Assembly: GCF_900105055.1 (NCBI RefSeq)
Contig: NZ_FNTA01000004.1
Coordinates: 248,001 to 312,000, forward strand
Source: Amycolatopsis lurida
Lineage (GTDB): Bacteria; Actinomycetota; Actinomycetes; Mycobacteriales; Pseudonocardiaceae
Length of the DNA stretch: 64,000 nt
Direction of reading: 5' to 3'
The first letter of the stretch is position 1; every line of letters starts with the position of its first letter. A program made the position numbers and the translations under genes. Shown here piece by piece: positions 24,496 through 33,241 of this stretch. Under the pieces are notes generated by a model. The model ran no database searches. It saw nothing but the letters and a program-made list of their open reading frames with translations, and was not told where the DNA came from.

Positions 24496-24616
24496 TCTTC
24501 GGCGAATCCCGCTCCTGTCACCAACTCCGGCACGCCAGGTTGCCTTCGCCCCGCAACAGATGTCCCGAAAGGGGCTTTCACGACACCCTCGCCAACCGCG
24601 GCCACACCGCCTGGCT

Positions 24617-25894
24617 TCAGCGAATCCCGCGCCGCCGATTCGCCGCGACCAGCGCGACGATGCTCAGCGATGCCGTCGCCAAAAGATAGTAACCAGGCGA
24701 AACAGGCGATCCGGTGGCCGCGATCATCGCGGTCGCGATGGTCGGCGTGAACCCGCCGAAGATCCCGACAGTGGCGTTGTAGGCGAACGAAAGTCCCGTC
24801 GCCCGGGTGTGCGCCGGGAACACGTCCGCCATCACCGACGGAAGCGCGCCGAAGTAGGTGGCCTTCAGCAGCCCCAGGATCGTCATCGTGATCGTGAGGG
24901 TCAGGAACGACGGCGAGGTGGTGACCCACAGGTACAGCGGCACCACGCCGGCCCCGATCACCGCGGCGGCCCCGATCATGATCCTGATGCGGCCGTGCCG
25001 GTCGGTGAGCAGCCCGACGATCGGTGTCACGACGGTCAGGATGGCGGCGGTGATCATCAAGGCGACGAACGACAGCGAGTCGTCCAGGCCGAGGTTCTTG
25101 ATCGCGAACGTCGGCAGCGACTGAAGGATGAAGTTCAGCGAGGTCGAGACGACCAGCGCTCCACCGGCGATCAGGAGCCCGCCCCACTGGAAGCGGAACA
25201 GCGTCCGGACCGGCGTGGACTTCGGCTGATCCTCCTTCGCAGCCTCGGGTTCGTCGACGTGGCGCCGGATGTAGTAACCGACCGGGCCGACGAGCAGCCC
25301 GAAGACGAACGGGATCCGCCAGCCCCAGGACGTCATCGCGTCGGCGCTGAGCGAAGCGGTCAGCCCGGCGGCGAATCCGGCGGACATCAGTGTCGCGAAA
25401 CCCTGGCTGGCGAACTGGAAACTGCCGAGGAAGCCTTTGCGGCGATCGTCCTGTTCGATCAGGAACGACGTGGCCGCCCCGAATTCCCCGCCCGCGGCGA
25501 AGCCTTGGATCAGCCGCGCGACGATCACGCCGACCGGAGCGAGGAAGCCGATCGTCGCGTAGCTCGGCATCACCGCGAGCAGGAACGTCCCGGCGACCAT
25601 CAGCCAGATGGTCAGCACCAGCGCCTTCTTGCGGCCGAACCGGTCGGCGTAGGCGCCGAGCACGAGACCGCCGAGCGGACGCACGAGGAACGTGATGCCG
25701 AAGACCGCGTACGCCTGCACGAGCTGGACGGCGGCGTTCCCGCCAGGGAAGAAGGTCTTGCCGATGTAGGCCGCCATGAGCGCGTACACGCCGAGGTCGA
25801 ACCATTCGAGCGCGTTGCCGATGGTCGCGGCGGCGATCGCGCGCCGTGTGGAGGGCGGCGTGCGCGGCCTGGCCACCGTCCGCTCGCTCATCAT
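24617..25894 (-). CDS. MFS transporter, metabolite:H+ symporter type
   Basis: This is a 12-helix major-facilitator protein of 425 aa. It shows the metabolite-proton symporter (ProP/ShiA-like) signatures: Asn-Ala-Leu-Glu-Trp-Phe-Asp in helix 1, Asp-Arg-Phe-Gly-Arg-Lys in the first loop, and Gly-Phe-Ala-Ala-Gly-Gly-Glu-Phe-Gly in helix 4. Two ATG codons in a row overlap the stop of the M20 gene (GGAGGCATGATGA), so the second may be the true start. Coupling to a peptidase suggests it carries a peptide-like or amino-acid-like substrate of that enzyme. That link is inference. Confidence 0.88.
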   Translation of the reverse strand: MMSERTVARPRTPPSTRRAIAAATIGNALEWFDLGVYALMAAYIGKTFFPGGNAAVQLVQAYAVFGITFLVRPLGGLVLGAYADRFGRKKALVLTIWLMVAGTFLLAVMPSYATIGFLAPVGVIVARLIQGFAAGGEFGAATSFLIEQDDRRKGFLGSFQFASQGFATLMSAGFAAGLTASLSADAMTSWGWRIPFVFGLLVGPVGYYIRRHVDEPEAAKEDQPKSTPVRTLFRFQWGGLLIAGGALVVSTSLNFILQSLPTFAIKNLGLDDSLSFVALMITAAILTVVTPIVGLLTDRHGRIRIMIGAAAVIGAGVVPLYLWVTTSPSFLTLTITMTILGLLKATYFGALPSVMADVFPAHTRATGLSFAYNATVGIFGGFTPTIATAMIAATGSPVSPGYYLLATASLSIVALVAANRRRGIR

Positions 25895-27273
25895 GCCTCC
25901 CCGCCGCGCCGTCCGAGCGCGTGGAACAGTGCCGCGGCGAGGACGATTCCCTCACGGGCGATCGGCGCGAGCAGATGTTCGTCGGGCGCGTGTTGCAGGC
26001 ATCCGGGATAGGAGTGCGGCAGCCACAGCGTCGGAAGGCCGAGAAGGTCGGTGAACACGTGGTTCGGCAATCCCCCGCCGAAGCTCGGCAGGATCGCCAC
26101 TCGCCGGTCGGCAACCTCGTCGAGGACGCCCTTCGCCCAGCCGACCCACGGGTCGTCGACAGGAGTACGGCTGGCACGGAAGCTGCCCTCGGCGGTGACA
26201 TCGACCATGGAAAACCCTTGTGCGGAAAGATGTTCCCTGATCGCCTCGCCCACCCTGTCGACGTCGGTGCCCGCGACGTAGCGCAGTTGCAGCATCGCGC
26301 GTGCGCGGCCGGGGATGGCGTTGACCGGCCGGTCTATGTCCGCGGCGCCGAGCGACAGGACTTCGAGGGTGTTCCAGCCGTACAGCCGCTCCGCCGCGGT
26401 CAGACCGGTGTCGCCCCAGCCCGCGTCCAGCGCCGGATCGCCCGGTTTGGTCCCGATCTCGAGTTCGGCGAGCGCCGCGCGGACGCTGTCCGGGAGGTCG
26501 GGCGGCAGGAGTTCCGGCACCTGGACGCGGCCGTGCCCGTCGACGAGACAGGCGATCGCCCCGGCGAGGGTGGTGGCGGGGTTGCGCAGCACGCCGCCCC
26601 AGTTCCCCGAGTGGTAGGCGTCAGGTCGGAGGTCGACGTCGAGGGCGATCCGGACACTGCCCCGCGCGCCGAGGAACAGCGTCGGCGTCGCCGCGTCCAG
26701 GCGCGGGCCGTCGGACGCGATGAGGACGTCGGCGCTCAGTGCCTCCCGGTGCGCCGAGACGAACTCGTCCAGGCCCGGCGAGCCGATCTCCTCCCCTGTC
26801 TCGAACAGGAACTTGAGGTTGAACCCGAGCGAACCCGTCTCGGCGAGGAGCAGCCTGAGCGCGGTCAGGTTGATCAGGTGCTGCCCCTTGTTGTCCGCCG
26901 AACCGCGGCCGTACCAGCGTTCGCCGTCGGCGGTGAGCGTCCACGGGTCTCGGCCGTCACTCCACCGGCCTTCGTGCCCGTCGACGACGTCGGCATGGCC
27001 GTAGCACAGGAGTGTCGGCAACTCTGGCGACTCGATCCGGGTACCGATCAGGAACGGGCCGCCGCCGGGATCCGGATTGGGATGGATCGCCACGGAACAG
27101 CCGAGCGCGGTGAGCGCCGGGGCCAGCACCTCGTCGAGGTATGCCTTGATGGCAACGCGGCCGTTTGGATGATCACTCACAGTCGGATACCGGACGAGCT
27201 CGGCGAGTTCGGCGAAGAACGCTCCCGAGTCGACGTGCTCGTGGGCCTTCGCGACCAATTCCGCGGGGATCAC
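25891..27273 (-). CDS. M20-family metallopeptidase
   Basis: This is a cytoplasmic zinc peptidase/amidohydrolase of 460 aa. Metal ligands are in place: His in Tyr-Gly-His-Ala-Asp-Val-Val, Asp in Gly-Ser-Ala-Asp-Asn-Lys-Gly, catalytic Glu pair in Glu-Thr-Gly-Glu-Glu-Ile-Gly-Ser, and a final His in Cys-Leu-Gln-His-Ala-Pro-Asp-Glu-His. GTG 27273 is preferred, with GGGAGA just before it. The upstream frame codes for an unlikely leader. It is divergent from a LysR gene, which probably controls it and the coupled MFS transporter. Dipeptide or N-acyl amino acid substrates are typical. Confidence 0.88.
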   Translation of the reverse strand: MIPAELVAKAHEHVDSGAFFAELAELVRYPTVSDHPNGRVAIKAYLDEVLAPALTALGCSVAIHPNPDPGGGPFLIGTRIESPELPTLLCYGHADVVDGHEGRWSDGRDPWTLTADGERWYGRGSADNKGQHLINLTALRLLLAETGSLGFNLKFLFETGEEIGSPGLDEFVSAHREALSADVLIASDGPRLDAATPTLFLGARGSVRIALDVDLRPDAYHSGNWGGVLRNPATTLAGAIACLVDGHGRVQVPELLPPDLPDSVRAALAELEIGTKPGDPALDAGWGDTGLTAAERLYGWNTLEVLSLGAADIDRPVNAIPGRARAMLQLRYVAGTDVDRVGEAIREHLSAQGFSMVDVTAEGSFRASRTPVDDPWVGWAKGVLDEVADRRVAILPSFGGGLPNHVFTDLLGLPTLWLPHSYPGCLQHAPDEHLLAPIAREGIVLAAALFHALGRRGGEA

Positions 27274-27393
27274 TGTGTTGTCTCCCGATTCGCTCGTCGA
27301 GTGTCGCAGAGGAGCGTAAGTCGGTTTGCGGATCCGGACCATTGCCGTTTACCGTGCTCCGCGTTCTCATTGCGGCAAACCTGCGGAGACCTG

Positions 27394-28317
27394 ATGCGAC
27401 TACTGCCGATCGCGTTGACGTACTTCCTCGAAGTCGCCCGCACCGGCTCGGTGTCCGAGGCGGCGACGGAACTGACGGTGGCGCCCTCGGCGATCAGCCG
27501 CCAGATCGCCAAACTCGAAGCGGGGCTCGGGGTGCCGTTGTTCGTCCGCCATCCGCGCGGCATGGTGCCGACCGAGGCCGGCACCCGGCTGCTCGACCAC
27601 GTCCGGCGCAGCGAGGCCGAATCGGCCGTTCTCGTCGACGAACTCCGCACCGGCCGCGGACTGCACGCCCGGTCCCTGACGGTCGCCTGTTCCGAGGGGT
27701 TCGCCCGCCGCGTGGTCCCGCAGGCGGTCGCCGCCTTCCGGCGCGAACACGACGTCACCTTCCACATCGACGTCGTCACCCGAGAAGAAGCGACTCGACG
27801 TGTGCTCGAAGGCGCGGCCGACGTCGCCGTCACGTTCGCGACCGGGCCGCAGCACGGGGTGCGTGTCGAGAGCGCGGTCGTCGTCCCGGTGTACGCGATC
27901 GTCCCGCTCGGTCATCCGCTGACCGGTCGCGACTCCGTCGAACTCGCCGAACTGTGCCGTCATCCGCTCGCGCTCCCGGCGCCCGGGCAGAGTCTGCGCG
28001 ACCTGTTCGACATCGCCGCCCGGATCGAGAATCTCGCGGCGCATCCGGTGCTGGAGTGCAACGAACTGAGCCCGAAGTACGAGTTCGTCCGGTGCGGCGG
28101 CGGGATCGCGCTCGTCGGGGGCTTGGGTGACATCGAGCAGGACGCGGCCACCGAAGGCGTCGCCTACGTGTTGCTCGACAACGCCGTGTTCCGCAAACGC
28201 GAGGCCCAGGTGCAGACCATGGCGGGCCGGACCTTGTCCTTGGCGGCCTTGCGGTTCACCGCGCTGCTGACCTCGTTCGTCCGCCCGCCGGTCAGCCGAT
28301 CAGCACCCCCGGATTGA
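27394..28317 (+). CDS. LysR-family regulator of the M20-MFS pair
   Basis: This is a 307-residue LysR protein: HTH at about 5-64 (Phe-Leu-Glu-Val-Ala-Arg-Thr-Gly-Ser-Val-Ser-Glu-Ala-Ala, Pro-Ser-Ala-Ile-Ser-Arg-Gln-Ile) and an effector domain after it. ATG 27394 has GCGGAGAC upstream. Much longer readings of this frame run antisense through the peptidase gene and are not real. It is divergent from the M20 peptidase across 120 bases, a classical LysR arrangement. Its last 26 bases overlap the 3' end of the oxidase gene on the other strand. Confidence 0.9.
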   Translation: MRLLPIALTYFLEVARTGSVSEAATELTVAPSAISRQIAKLEAGLGVPLFVRHPRGMVPTEAGTRLLDHVRRSEAESAVLVDELRTGRGLHARSLTVACSEGFARRVVPQAVAAFRREHDVTFHIDVVTREEATRRVLEGAADVAVTFATGPQHGVRVESAVVVPVYAIVPLGHPLTGRDSVELAELCRHPLALPAPGQSLRDLFDIAARIENLAAHPVLECNELSPKYEFVRCGGGIALVGGLGDIEQDAATEGVAYVLLDNAVFRKREAQVQTMAGRTLSLAALRFTALLTSFVRPPVSRSAPPD

Positions 28318-29875
28318 GGATCCCGGCCGGGTCGAGCGCGGCCTTCGCGGCGGCGAACGCGGCGGCGAAGGGGCCGGGACGCTGCCTGTCGTACCAGGGC
28401 CGGTGATCGCGGCCGACGGCGTGGTGATGGGTGATCGTGCCGCCGTGGCCCGCGATCGCCTCGGAGACCGCGGCCTTGATCTCGTCCCACTGGGCGACGG
28501 TGCTGCCCCAGCGCCCGGCGGCGTAGATCCCGTAGTAGGGCGCGGGACCGTCGGGGTACACGTGGCTGAACCGGCACGTGACGACCCCGGCGCCGCCGCA
28601 CACCTCGTCGATCGCGGCGCGCGCCGCCGAGGTGATCGCGTCGTGGAACTCCGGGAAACCATCCCAGGTGCACGCGGTCTCGAAGGTCTCCACGATCAGC
28701 GACCGGCGGGCGAGCGCGTCGCGTTGATAGGGCATCCGCAGGAAGGACGACCGCCACGTCGAAGCGCTGTCCTGACCGGCGGAATTCTTGCTGCGCCTGG
28801 CTTTCACGACACCACCGTGACCGGCGGCCAGCTCCAGCGCTCGGTCGAGCCAGGGGTCGACCGGGTGGTCGGCGGATTCGAACGCGACCAGCAGGAGACC
28901 TCCGCCCACACTCGCGCCCGCGTTGATGAGCGCCTCCGCCGGGTCGAGCAGCCGGCAGTTCGACGGATGGAGCCCGGACTGCGCGATCACGCGGGTGGCG
29001 GCGACCGCGTCCTCCTGCCGTTCGAAGGTGACGGACGCGGTCACCTGCCACACCGGCCGGTCCTGCAGGCGCATCCAGGCTTCGGTGATCACGCCGAGTG
29101 TGCCCTCGGAGCCGAGGAACATCCGGTCCGGCGAAGGACCGGCACCCGAGCCCGGCAGGCGTCGCGATTCACTGATTCCGGCGGGCGTGACGACGCGCAG
29201 CGCTTCGGTGAGATCGTCGATATGCGTCGCGAGAGTGGCGTAGTGCCCGCCCGCGCGGGTGGCGAGCCAGCCACCGAGCGTCGAATGGGCGAATGACTGC
29301 GGGAAATGCCGCAGGGTCAGCCCCAGCGGACGAAGGCGGTCTTCCAGCGCCGGCCCGAAGATCCCGGCCTGGATCCGCGCCGCTCGGCTGACCGTGTCCA
29401 CTTCGAGCACGTCGCCGAGGCCCGCCAGATCCATCGAGACCGCCGGGCCGTCGAACCGCGGTTCGACCCCGCCGACCACGGAACTGCCTCCACCGTAGGG
29501 AATCAGCGGGGTACCGGACGCGGCGCACCAGTCGAGGAGGTCGACGACGTCCTGCTCCGTGCGCGGGCGGGCGACCAGATCCGGGACGTGGTGGACCTGC
29601 CCGAGCAGATTGCGGACGACGTCGCGGAACGCCTTGCCGCGGGCGTGGGACAGCCGGTCGGCCGGTCCGTCACTGCACAGCGAGGCGAGTGTCGCGGGCG
29701 GGCGGATCCGCGAGGCCGGGACGCCGAGCTCCGCCGGGTCGGGCGGGGCGTGGTCGGTGAAGTCGTGGCCGGGCAGCACACCCGCGGTGCGGGCGACCAG
29801 CGCGTCGGACTCCTCTCGGGACAGTTCGCCGTCGAGGGTGCCCCAGCCCCACCAAGACCGCTCTTCGGTCGGCAT
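28292..29875 (-). CDS. FAD-binding oxidase, alkyl-DHAP-synthase-like
   Basis: This is a 527-residue flavoenzyme of the PCMH/VAO type. The FAD domain shows Pro-Tyr-Gly-Gly-Gly-Ser-Ser-Val-Val-Gly-Gly-Val and the segment Ser-Thr-Leu-Gly-Gly-Trp-Leu-Ala-Thr-Arg-Ala-Gly-Gly. Near the C-terminus, Thr-His-His-His-Ala-Val-Gly-Arg-Asp-His corresponds to the active-site His loop of alkyldihydroxyacetonephosphate synthase. Bacterial relatives are often called that, but true ether-lipid synthesis is not shown. ATG 29875 has GGAGGG upstream. Spaced AGTTAC repeats just upstream (29902-29930) look like a TetR-type site. Confidence 0.83.
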   Translation of the reverse strand: MPTEERSWWGWGTLDGELSREESDALVARTAGVLPGHDFTDHAPPDPAELGVPASRIRPPATLASLCSDGPADRLSHARGKAFRDVVRNLLGQVHHVPDLVARPRTEQDVVDLLDWCAASGTPLIPYGGGSSVVGGVEPRFDGPAVSMDLAGLGDVLEVDTVSRAARIQAGIFGPALEDRLRPLGLTLRHFPQSFAHSTLGGWLATRAGGHYATLATHIDDLTEALRVVTPAGISESRRLPGSGAGPSPDRMFLGSEGTLGVITEAWMRLQDRPVWQVTASVTFERQEDAVAATRVIAQSGLHPSNCRLLDPAEALINAGASVGGGLLLVAFESADHPVDPWLDRALELAAGHGGVVKARRSKNSAGQDSASTWRSSFLRMPYQRDALARRSLIVETFETACTWDGFPEFHDAITSAARAAIDEVCGGAGVVTCRFSHVYPDGPAPYYGIYAAGRWGSTVAQWDEIKAAVSEAIAGHGGTITHHHAVGRDHRPWYDRQRPGPFAAAFAAAKAALDPAGILNPGVLIG

Positions 29876-29960
29876 CGTCGCCCTCCGGTTGATCTGACTC
29901 CCCAGTAAGTTACTTATCGGTCAGTTACCGTGTCAACGAATACCGATAACGTGTGCCGCC

Positions 29961-30470
29961 GTGGCACCAGGTCCGCTGATCTACCTCGATGTCGATGGCC
30001 CGCTCATTCCGTTCGGACTGGAGCCTTCCCGCTACCCGCTGTTCGCGCCCTCGCCACTAGAGGACGAGAACCCGCTTCTGGGCAGGCTCGATCCCTCGCG
30101 CGGGGTGCAGCTGAAAGCACTCCCCGGAGAACTCGTCTGGGCCACGACGTGGCTCCACGACGCCAACGACTCCCTCGCCCCGAGGCTCGGACTGCCCCGC
30201 TTGCCGGTGCTGGACTGGCCCGAGTCCTCGGACACCGACGATGCCGACGCCCGCATCGGTCTGCACTGGAAGACCCGGCCCCTGCTGGAGCACGCCCGGG
30301 GCCGCCCGTTCGCTTGGGTCGACGACGAGATCTCCGAGATCGATCGCGACTGGGTGTCCGGCCACCACGCCGGACAGGCCCTGCTGCACCGCGTCGATCC
30401 CCGACATGGTCTGACCGGCGCCGACTACCGCGTAGTCGGCGAGTGGCTGCGGGAATCCCGCCACTCCTGA
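29961..30470 (+). CDS. HAD-domain protein, RNA-repair-type (HAD_SAK-like)
   Basis: The 169-residue protein begins Leu-Ile-Tyr-Leu-Asp-Val-Asp-Gly-Pro-Leu, the DxD nucleophile motif of HAD phosphatases. It has Val-Trp-Ala-Thr-Thr-Trp as motif II (Thr) and Trp-Val-Asp-Asp-Glu as the metal-binding acidic motif. The mix is that of the HAD group described as part of Swiss-army-knife RNA-repair proteins, though here it stands alone. A phosphatase role is likely; an RNA substrate is only an idea. It starts with GTG, possibly leaderless, 85 bases from the divergent oxidase gene. Confidence 0.75.
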   Translation: MAPGPLIYLDVDGPLIPFGLEPSRYPLFAPSPLEDENPLLGRLDPSRGVQLKALPGELVWATTWLHDANDSLAPRLGLPRLPVLDWPESSDTDDADARIGLHWKTRPLLEHARGRPFAWVDDEISEIDRDWVSGHHAGQALLHRVDPRHGLTGADYRVVGEWLRESRHS

Positions 30471-30518
30471 CACGCAGGACAGCTTTCCCGTCCAGGACCG
30501 ATTCGAGGCCTTCGACGG

Positions 30519-30545
30519 TTTACAACGTTGTATCAACGATGTAAA
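30519..30545. promoter_or_regulatory. LacI-type operator upstream of the GH2 gene (O1)
   Basis: TTTACAACGTTG (30519-30530) and CAACGATGTAAA (30534-30545) form an imperfect palindrome with one mismatch. Nested inside is TACAACGTTGTA, a perfect 12-bp palindrome with the central CG of LacI-family sites. Confidence 0.65.
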
Positions 30546-30680
30546 AACATCTGACGGCCAGCCGTGGCCCGGCTCACACCGGTTCCCCCGGCCACGGGGT
30601 CGTGGTTTCACGCCTGCACAAGTCCAGCGGGAGGCGCACCTCCGCCGAGGCGGCCGCCCCCGGAGAAGGGTGTCGAGCAG

Positions 30681-33200
30681 ATGTTGCCAACGTTGTCACA
30701 ACGTCCCCGGAGGCCGAGACGCTTCCGGAAGTCCCTGACCGCCGCGGTGGTCGCCATAACCGCCCTGGCGTTGACGCCGGGGGCCGCGACGGCCGCGGAA
30801 AGCGGCTGGAAGATGGGCAAGCCCCGCCTGACCACCCCGTGGACGAACCAGGTGTCGACCACCAACGCGTTGCCCGAGTACCCCCGGCCGCAACTGGTCC
30901 GCGAGAACTGGCAGAACCTCAACGGGGTCTGGGAGTTCGCCGGGGCCGCGCCCGGCGAGGTCCCGCCCTTCGGCGAGAAGCTCGCCGAGAAGATCCTGGT
31001 CCCCTACCCCACCGAATCGGCGCTTTCCGGGATCCAGCGGCACGAGGACTTCATGTGGTACCGGCGCACGTTCACCGTGCCCCGGCACTGGAACGTCGGC
31101 AGGGACAACACGCTCCGGATCAACTTCGGCGCCGTCGACTACAAGGCGAAGGTCTACGTCAACGGCAAGGAGGTCGCCGCGCACCAAGGCGGCTATGGCG
31201 CGTTCTCCGCGGACGTGACCTCAGCGCTGAAACCCCATGGCGAACAAGAGATCATCGTCGGCGTCGAGGATCGCGCCGACGCCACCTGGCAACCGGTCGG
31301 CAAGCAGCGACTGGTCCCCGACCGCGGGATCTTCTACGAGGGCGCCTCGGGCATCTGGCAGACGGTCTGGATGGAGCCGGTCGCGGCGAAGCACGTCGGC
31401 ACGCTCGGCATGGTCCCCGACCTCAAATCCTCCACGCTCAAGCTCACCGTGGACACCGGCGGGAACTCAGGGCTCACCGTCGAGGCCGTGGTCCGCGACG
31501 GCAGGAAGGTGGTCAGCCGCAGCAAGGCGTCCGCCTCCGGGACGATCTCCCTGCCGGTGCCCAAAGCGAAGCTCTGGTCGCCGGACTCGCCTTTCCTCTA
31601 CGACCTCGACGTCGAATTGAAGGACGGCCGCCGCACCGTGGACAAGGTGTCGTCCTACTTCGGCATGCGCGAATTCGGCACCGCCAAGGGCGCCGACGGC
31701 AAACTCCGGTTCACCCTCAACGGCAAGATCCTCTTCCTCCAGTCCACTTTGGACCAGGGTTACTGGCCGGACGGCATCTACACCGCGCCGACCGACCAGG
31801 CGCTGCGCTTCGACCTCGAACAGCACAAGGTGCTCGGCTTCAACACGGTCCGCAAGCACATCAAGACCGAACCCGACCGCTGGTACCACCACGCCGACAA
31901 ACTCGGATTGCTCGTCTGGCAGGACATGCCGTCGATGCGCACCGGCGGACGTCCGCCCGCCGACGCCCAGCGGCAGTTCCAGGTCGAGCTGAAGGAACTG
32001 GTGGAGCAGAAGAAGAACTGGACTTCGATCGTCGGCTACGTGCCGTTCAACGAGGGCTGGGGCGAGTGGTCGCGCGAGATCACCGGCAAGATCGCCGACG
32101 ACGTCAAGGCCCAGGACCCGACCCGGCTGGTCAACGCGCACAGCGGCGTCAACTGCTGTGACTCCCTCGGCGACTCCGGCAAGGGCGACGTCATCGACTG
32201 GCACGCCTACCCCGGCCCCGCTAAACCGATGCCCGACGGCAAGCGGATCTCGATCGACGGCGAACACGGCGGCTACGGCATCGAGGTCGAGAACCACATG
32301 TGGTTCGGCGAAGGACACGCCTACGAGATGGTGAAGGACCAGGCGACCCTGAACAGCCGCTACGTCCAGAACCAGCGCGATGTGCTCGCGTCCGCGCAGA
32401 GTTGCGGGATCAGCGGCTCGATCTACACGCAGATCACCGACGTCGAGCACGAGGTCAACGGCTTCTTCACCTACGACAGGCAGGTGAAGAAGATGGACTT
32501 CGCCCAGGTGCGGGCGGTCAACCAGGCGATCATCCGCAACGCCGACGGCAGCGGCTCCGGCGCTCCCGACCCGGGCCCCGGCACCCCCGGGATCGACGGC
32601 GTACACGCCTACAAGTTCGACGAGGGCACCGGATCCAGCGCCAAGGACTCGGTCGGCACCGCGCACGCCACGCTGACCAACGCGCAGTGGGCAGGCGGCG
32701 TCCAGGGCGGCGGGCTGGCCTTCGCGGGCAACGGGCAGGCCGGCACCGGGGCGAATCTCGTGAACACGGCCGGCAGCTACTCGGTTTCGGCGTGGGCCAA
32801 GCTCGACGAGGCGAGCGGCGCGTTCCAGACCGTCGTCAGCCAGGACACCGGCCGCGACAGCGCGTTCTTCCTGCAGTACTCCGGACAGGACCAGCGGTGG
32901 GCGATGAGCTTCGTCGGCCTCCGTGCCCTGTCGCCGGAGAAGCCGGAAGTCGGCCGCTGGTACCACCTGACCGGCGTCCGCGACGCCAAGGCGGGCACGT
33001 TGTCGCTCTACGTCGACGGCAAGAAGGTCGCCGCGCAGAACGCCTGCTCCGCCGCACCGAGCACCGGGCACACGGTGATCGGCCGCGGCCAGTACGGCGG
33101 TCAGCAGGTCGACTTCCTGCGCGGCGCGGTCGACGACGTCCGGCTCTACGACCGGCCGCTGACCGACGCCGAAGTCGCGACGCTCGCGAAGCGCGACTGA
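30681..33200 (+). CDS. Secreted GH2 glycoside hydrolase with C-terminal LamG domain
   Basis: This is a secreted glycosidase of 839 aa. A long signal peptide (about 1-36, with Arg-rich start) is followed by the GH2 sugar-binding domain, the immunoglobulin-like domain and the TIM barrel. The likely acid/base is Glu458 in Phe-Asn-Glu-Gly-Trp-Gly-Glu-Trp, and the nucleophile Glu528 in Asp-Gly-Glu-His-Gly-Gly. A Pro/Gly linker near 625 leads to a LamG/concanavalin-like module (about 640-835). Beta-galactosidase, glucuronidase or other GH2 activities are possible. Two LacI-type palindromes, one upstream and one over the first codons, suggest tight repression. The repressor gene is not adjacent. Confidence 0.86.
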   Translation: MLPTLSQRPRRPRRFRKSLTAAVVAITALALTPGAATAAESGWKMGKPRLTTPWTNQVSTTNALPEYPRPQLVRENWQNLNGVWEFAGAAPGEVPPFGEKLAEKILVPYPTESALSGIQRHEDFMWYRRTFTVPRHWNVGRDNTLRINFGAVDYKAKVYVNGKEVAAHQGGYGAFSADVTSALKPHGEQEIIVGVEDRADATWQPVGKQRLVPDRGIFYEGASGIWQTVWMEPVAAKHVGTLGMVPDLKSSTLKLTVDTGGNSGLTVEAVVRDGRKVVSRSKASASGTISLPVPKAKLWSPDSPFLYDLDVELKDGRRTVDKVSSYFGMREFGTAKGADGKLRFTLNGKILFLQSTLDQGYWPDGIYTAPTDQALRFDLEQHKVLGFNTVRKHIKTEPDRWYHHADKLGLLVWQDMPSMRTGGRPPADAQRQFQVELKELVEQKKNWTSIVGYVPFNEGWGEWSREITGKIADDVKAQDPTRLVNAHSGVNCCDSLGDSGKGDVIDWHAYPGPAKPMPDGKRISIDGEHGGYGIEVENHMWFGEGHAYEMVKDQATLNSRYVQNQRDVLASAQSCGISGSIYTQITDVEHEVNGFFTYDRQVKKMDFAQVRAVNQAIIRNADGSGSGAPDPGPGTPGIDGVHAYKFDEGTGSSAKDSVGTAHATLTNAQWAGGVQGGGLAFAGNGQAGTGANLVNTAGSYSVSAWAKLDEASGAFQTVVSQDTGRDSAFFLQYSGQDQRWAMSFVGLRALSPEKPEVGRWYHLTGVRDAKAGTLSLYVDGKKVAAQNACSAAPSTGHTVIGRGQYGGQQVDFLRGAVDDVRLYDRPLTDAEVATLAKRD
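30685..30698. promoter_or_regulatory. LacI-type operator within the first codons of GH2 (O2)
   Basis: TGCCAACGTTGTCA is a palindrome with one mismatched pair and central AACGTT. It lies in codons 2-6 of the GH2 gene, 165 bases from the centre of the upstream operator, so a DNA loop is possible. Confidence 0.55.
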
Positions 33201-33207
33201 GCCCGGA

Positions 33208-33241
33208 CACGCGGCGCCGGGGTCACTCCCGGCGCCGCGTG
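33208..33241. terminator. Bidirectional hairpin between GH2 and DUF885 genes
   Basis: Arms of 14 bp (33208-33221 and 33228-33241) pair perfectly around GTCACT. It begins 8 bases after the GH2 stop and covers the last codons and stop of the convergent DUF885 gene. Confidence 0.75.

Larger units (their letters stand above)
24199..24616. other. Intergenic region with two palindromic repeats
   Basis: No gene is seen in these 418 bases between two convergent genes. It holds two separate dispersed palindromes (24310-24335 and 24448-24495, listed on their own). The rest shows no ribosome site or open frame of real character. Confidence 0.6.

Noticed and set aside
24199-24616. Possible small gene (a 77-aa plus-strand frame) between HNH and MFS genes
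   Set aside because: The frame starts inside the palindrome region, has no ribosome site and codes for a non-descript basic peptide.
25846-27393. A long plus-strand frame before the LysR gene, suggesting an 823-aa fusion
   Set aside because: The first 516 codons are antisense to the M20 peptidase and low in complexity; the LysR protein starts at ATG 27394 with a ribosome site.
30564-30680. Longer start for the GH2 gene (39 more codons)
   Set aside because: It would put a non-hydrophobic, Pro/Gly-rich leader before the signal peptide; ATG 30681 directly precedes a normal signal.
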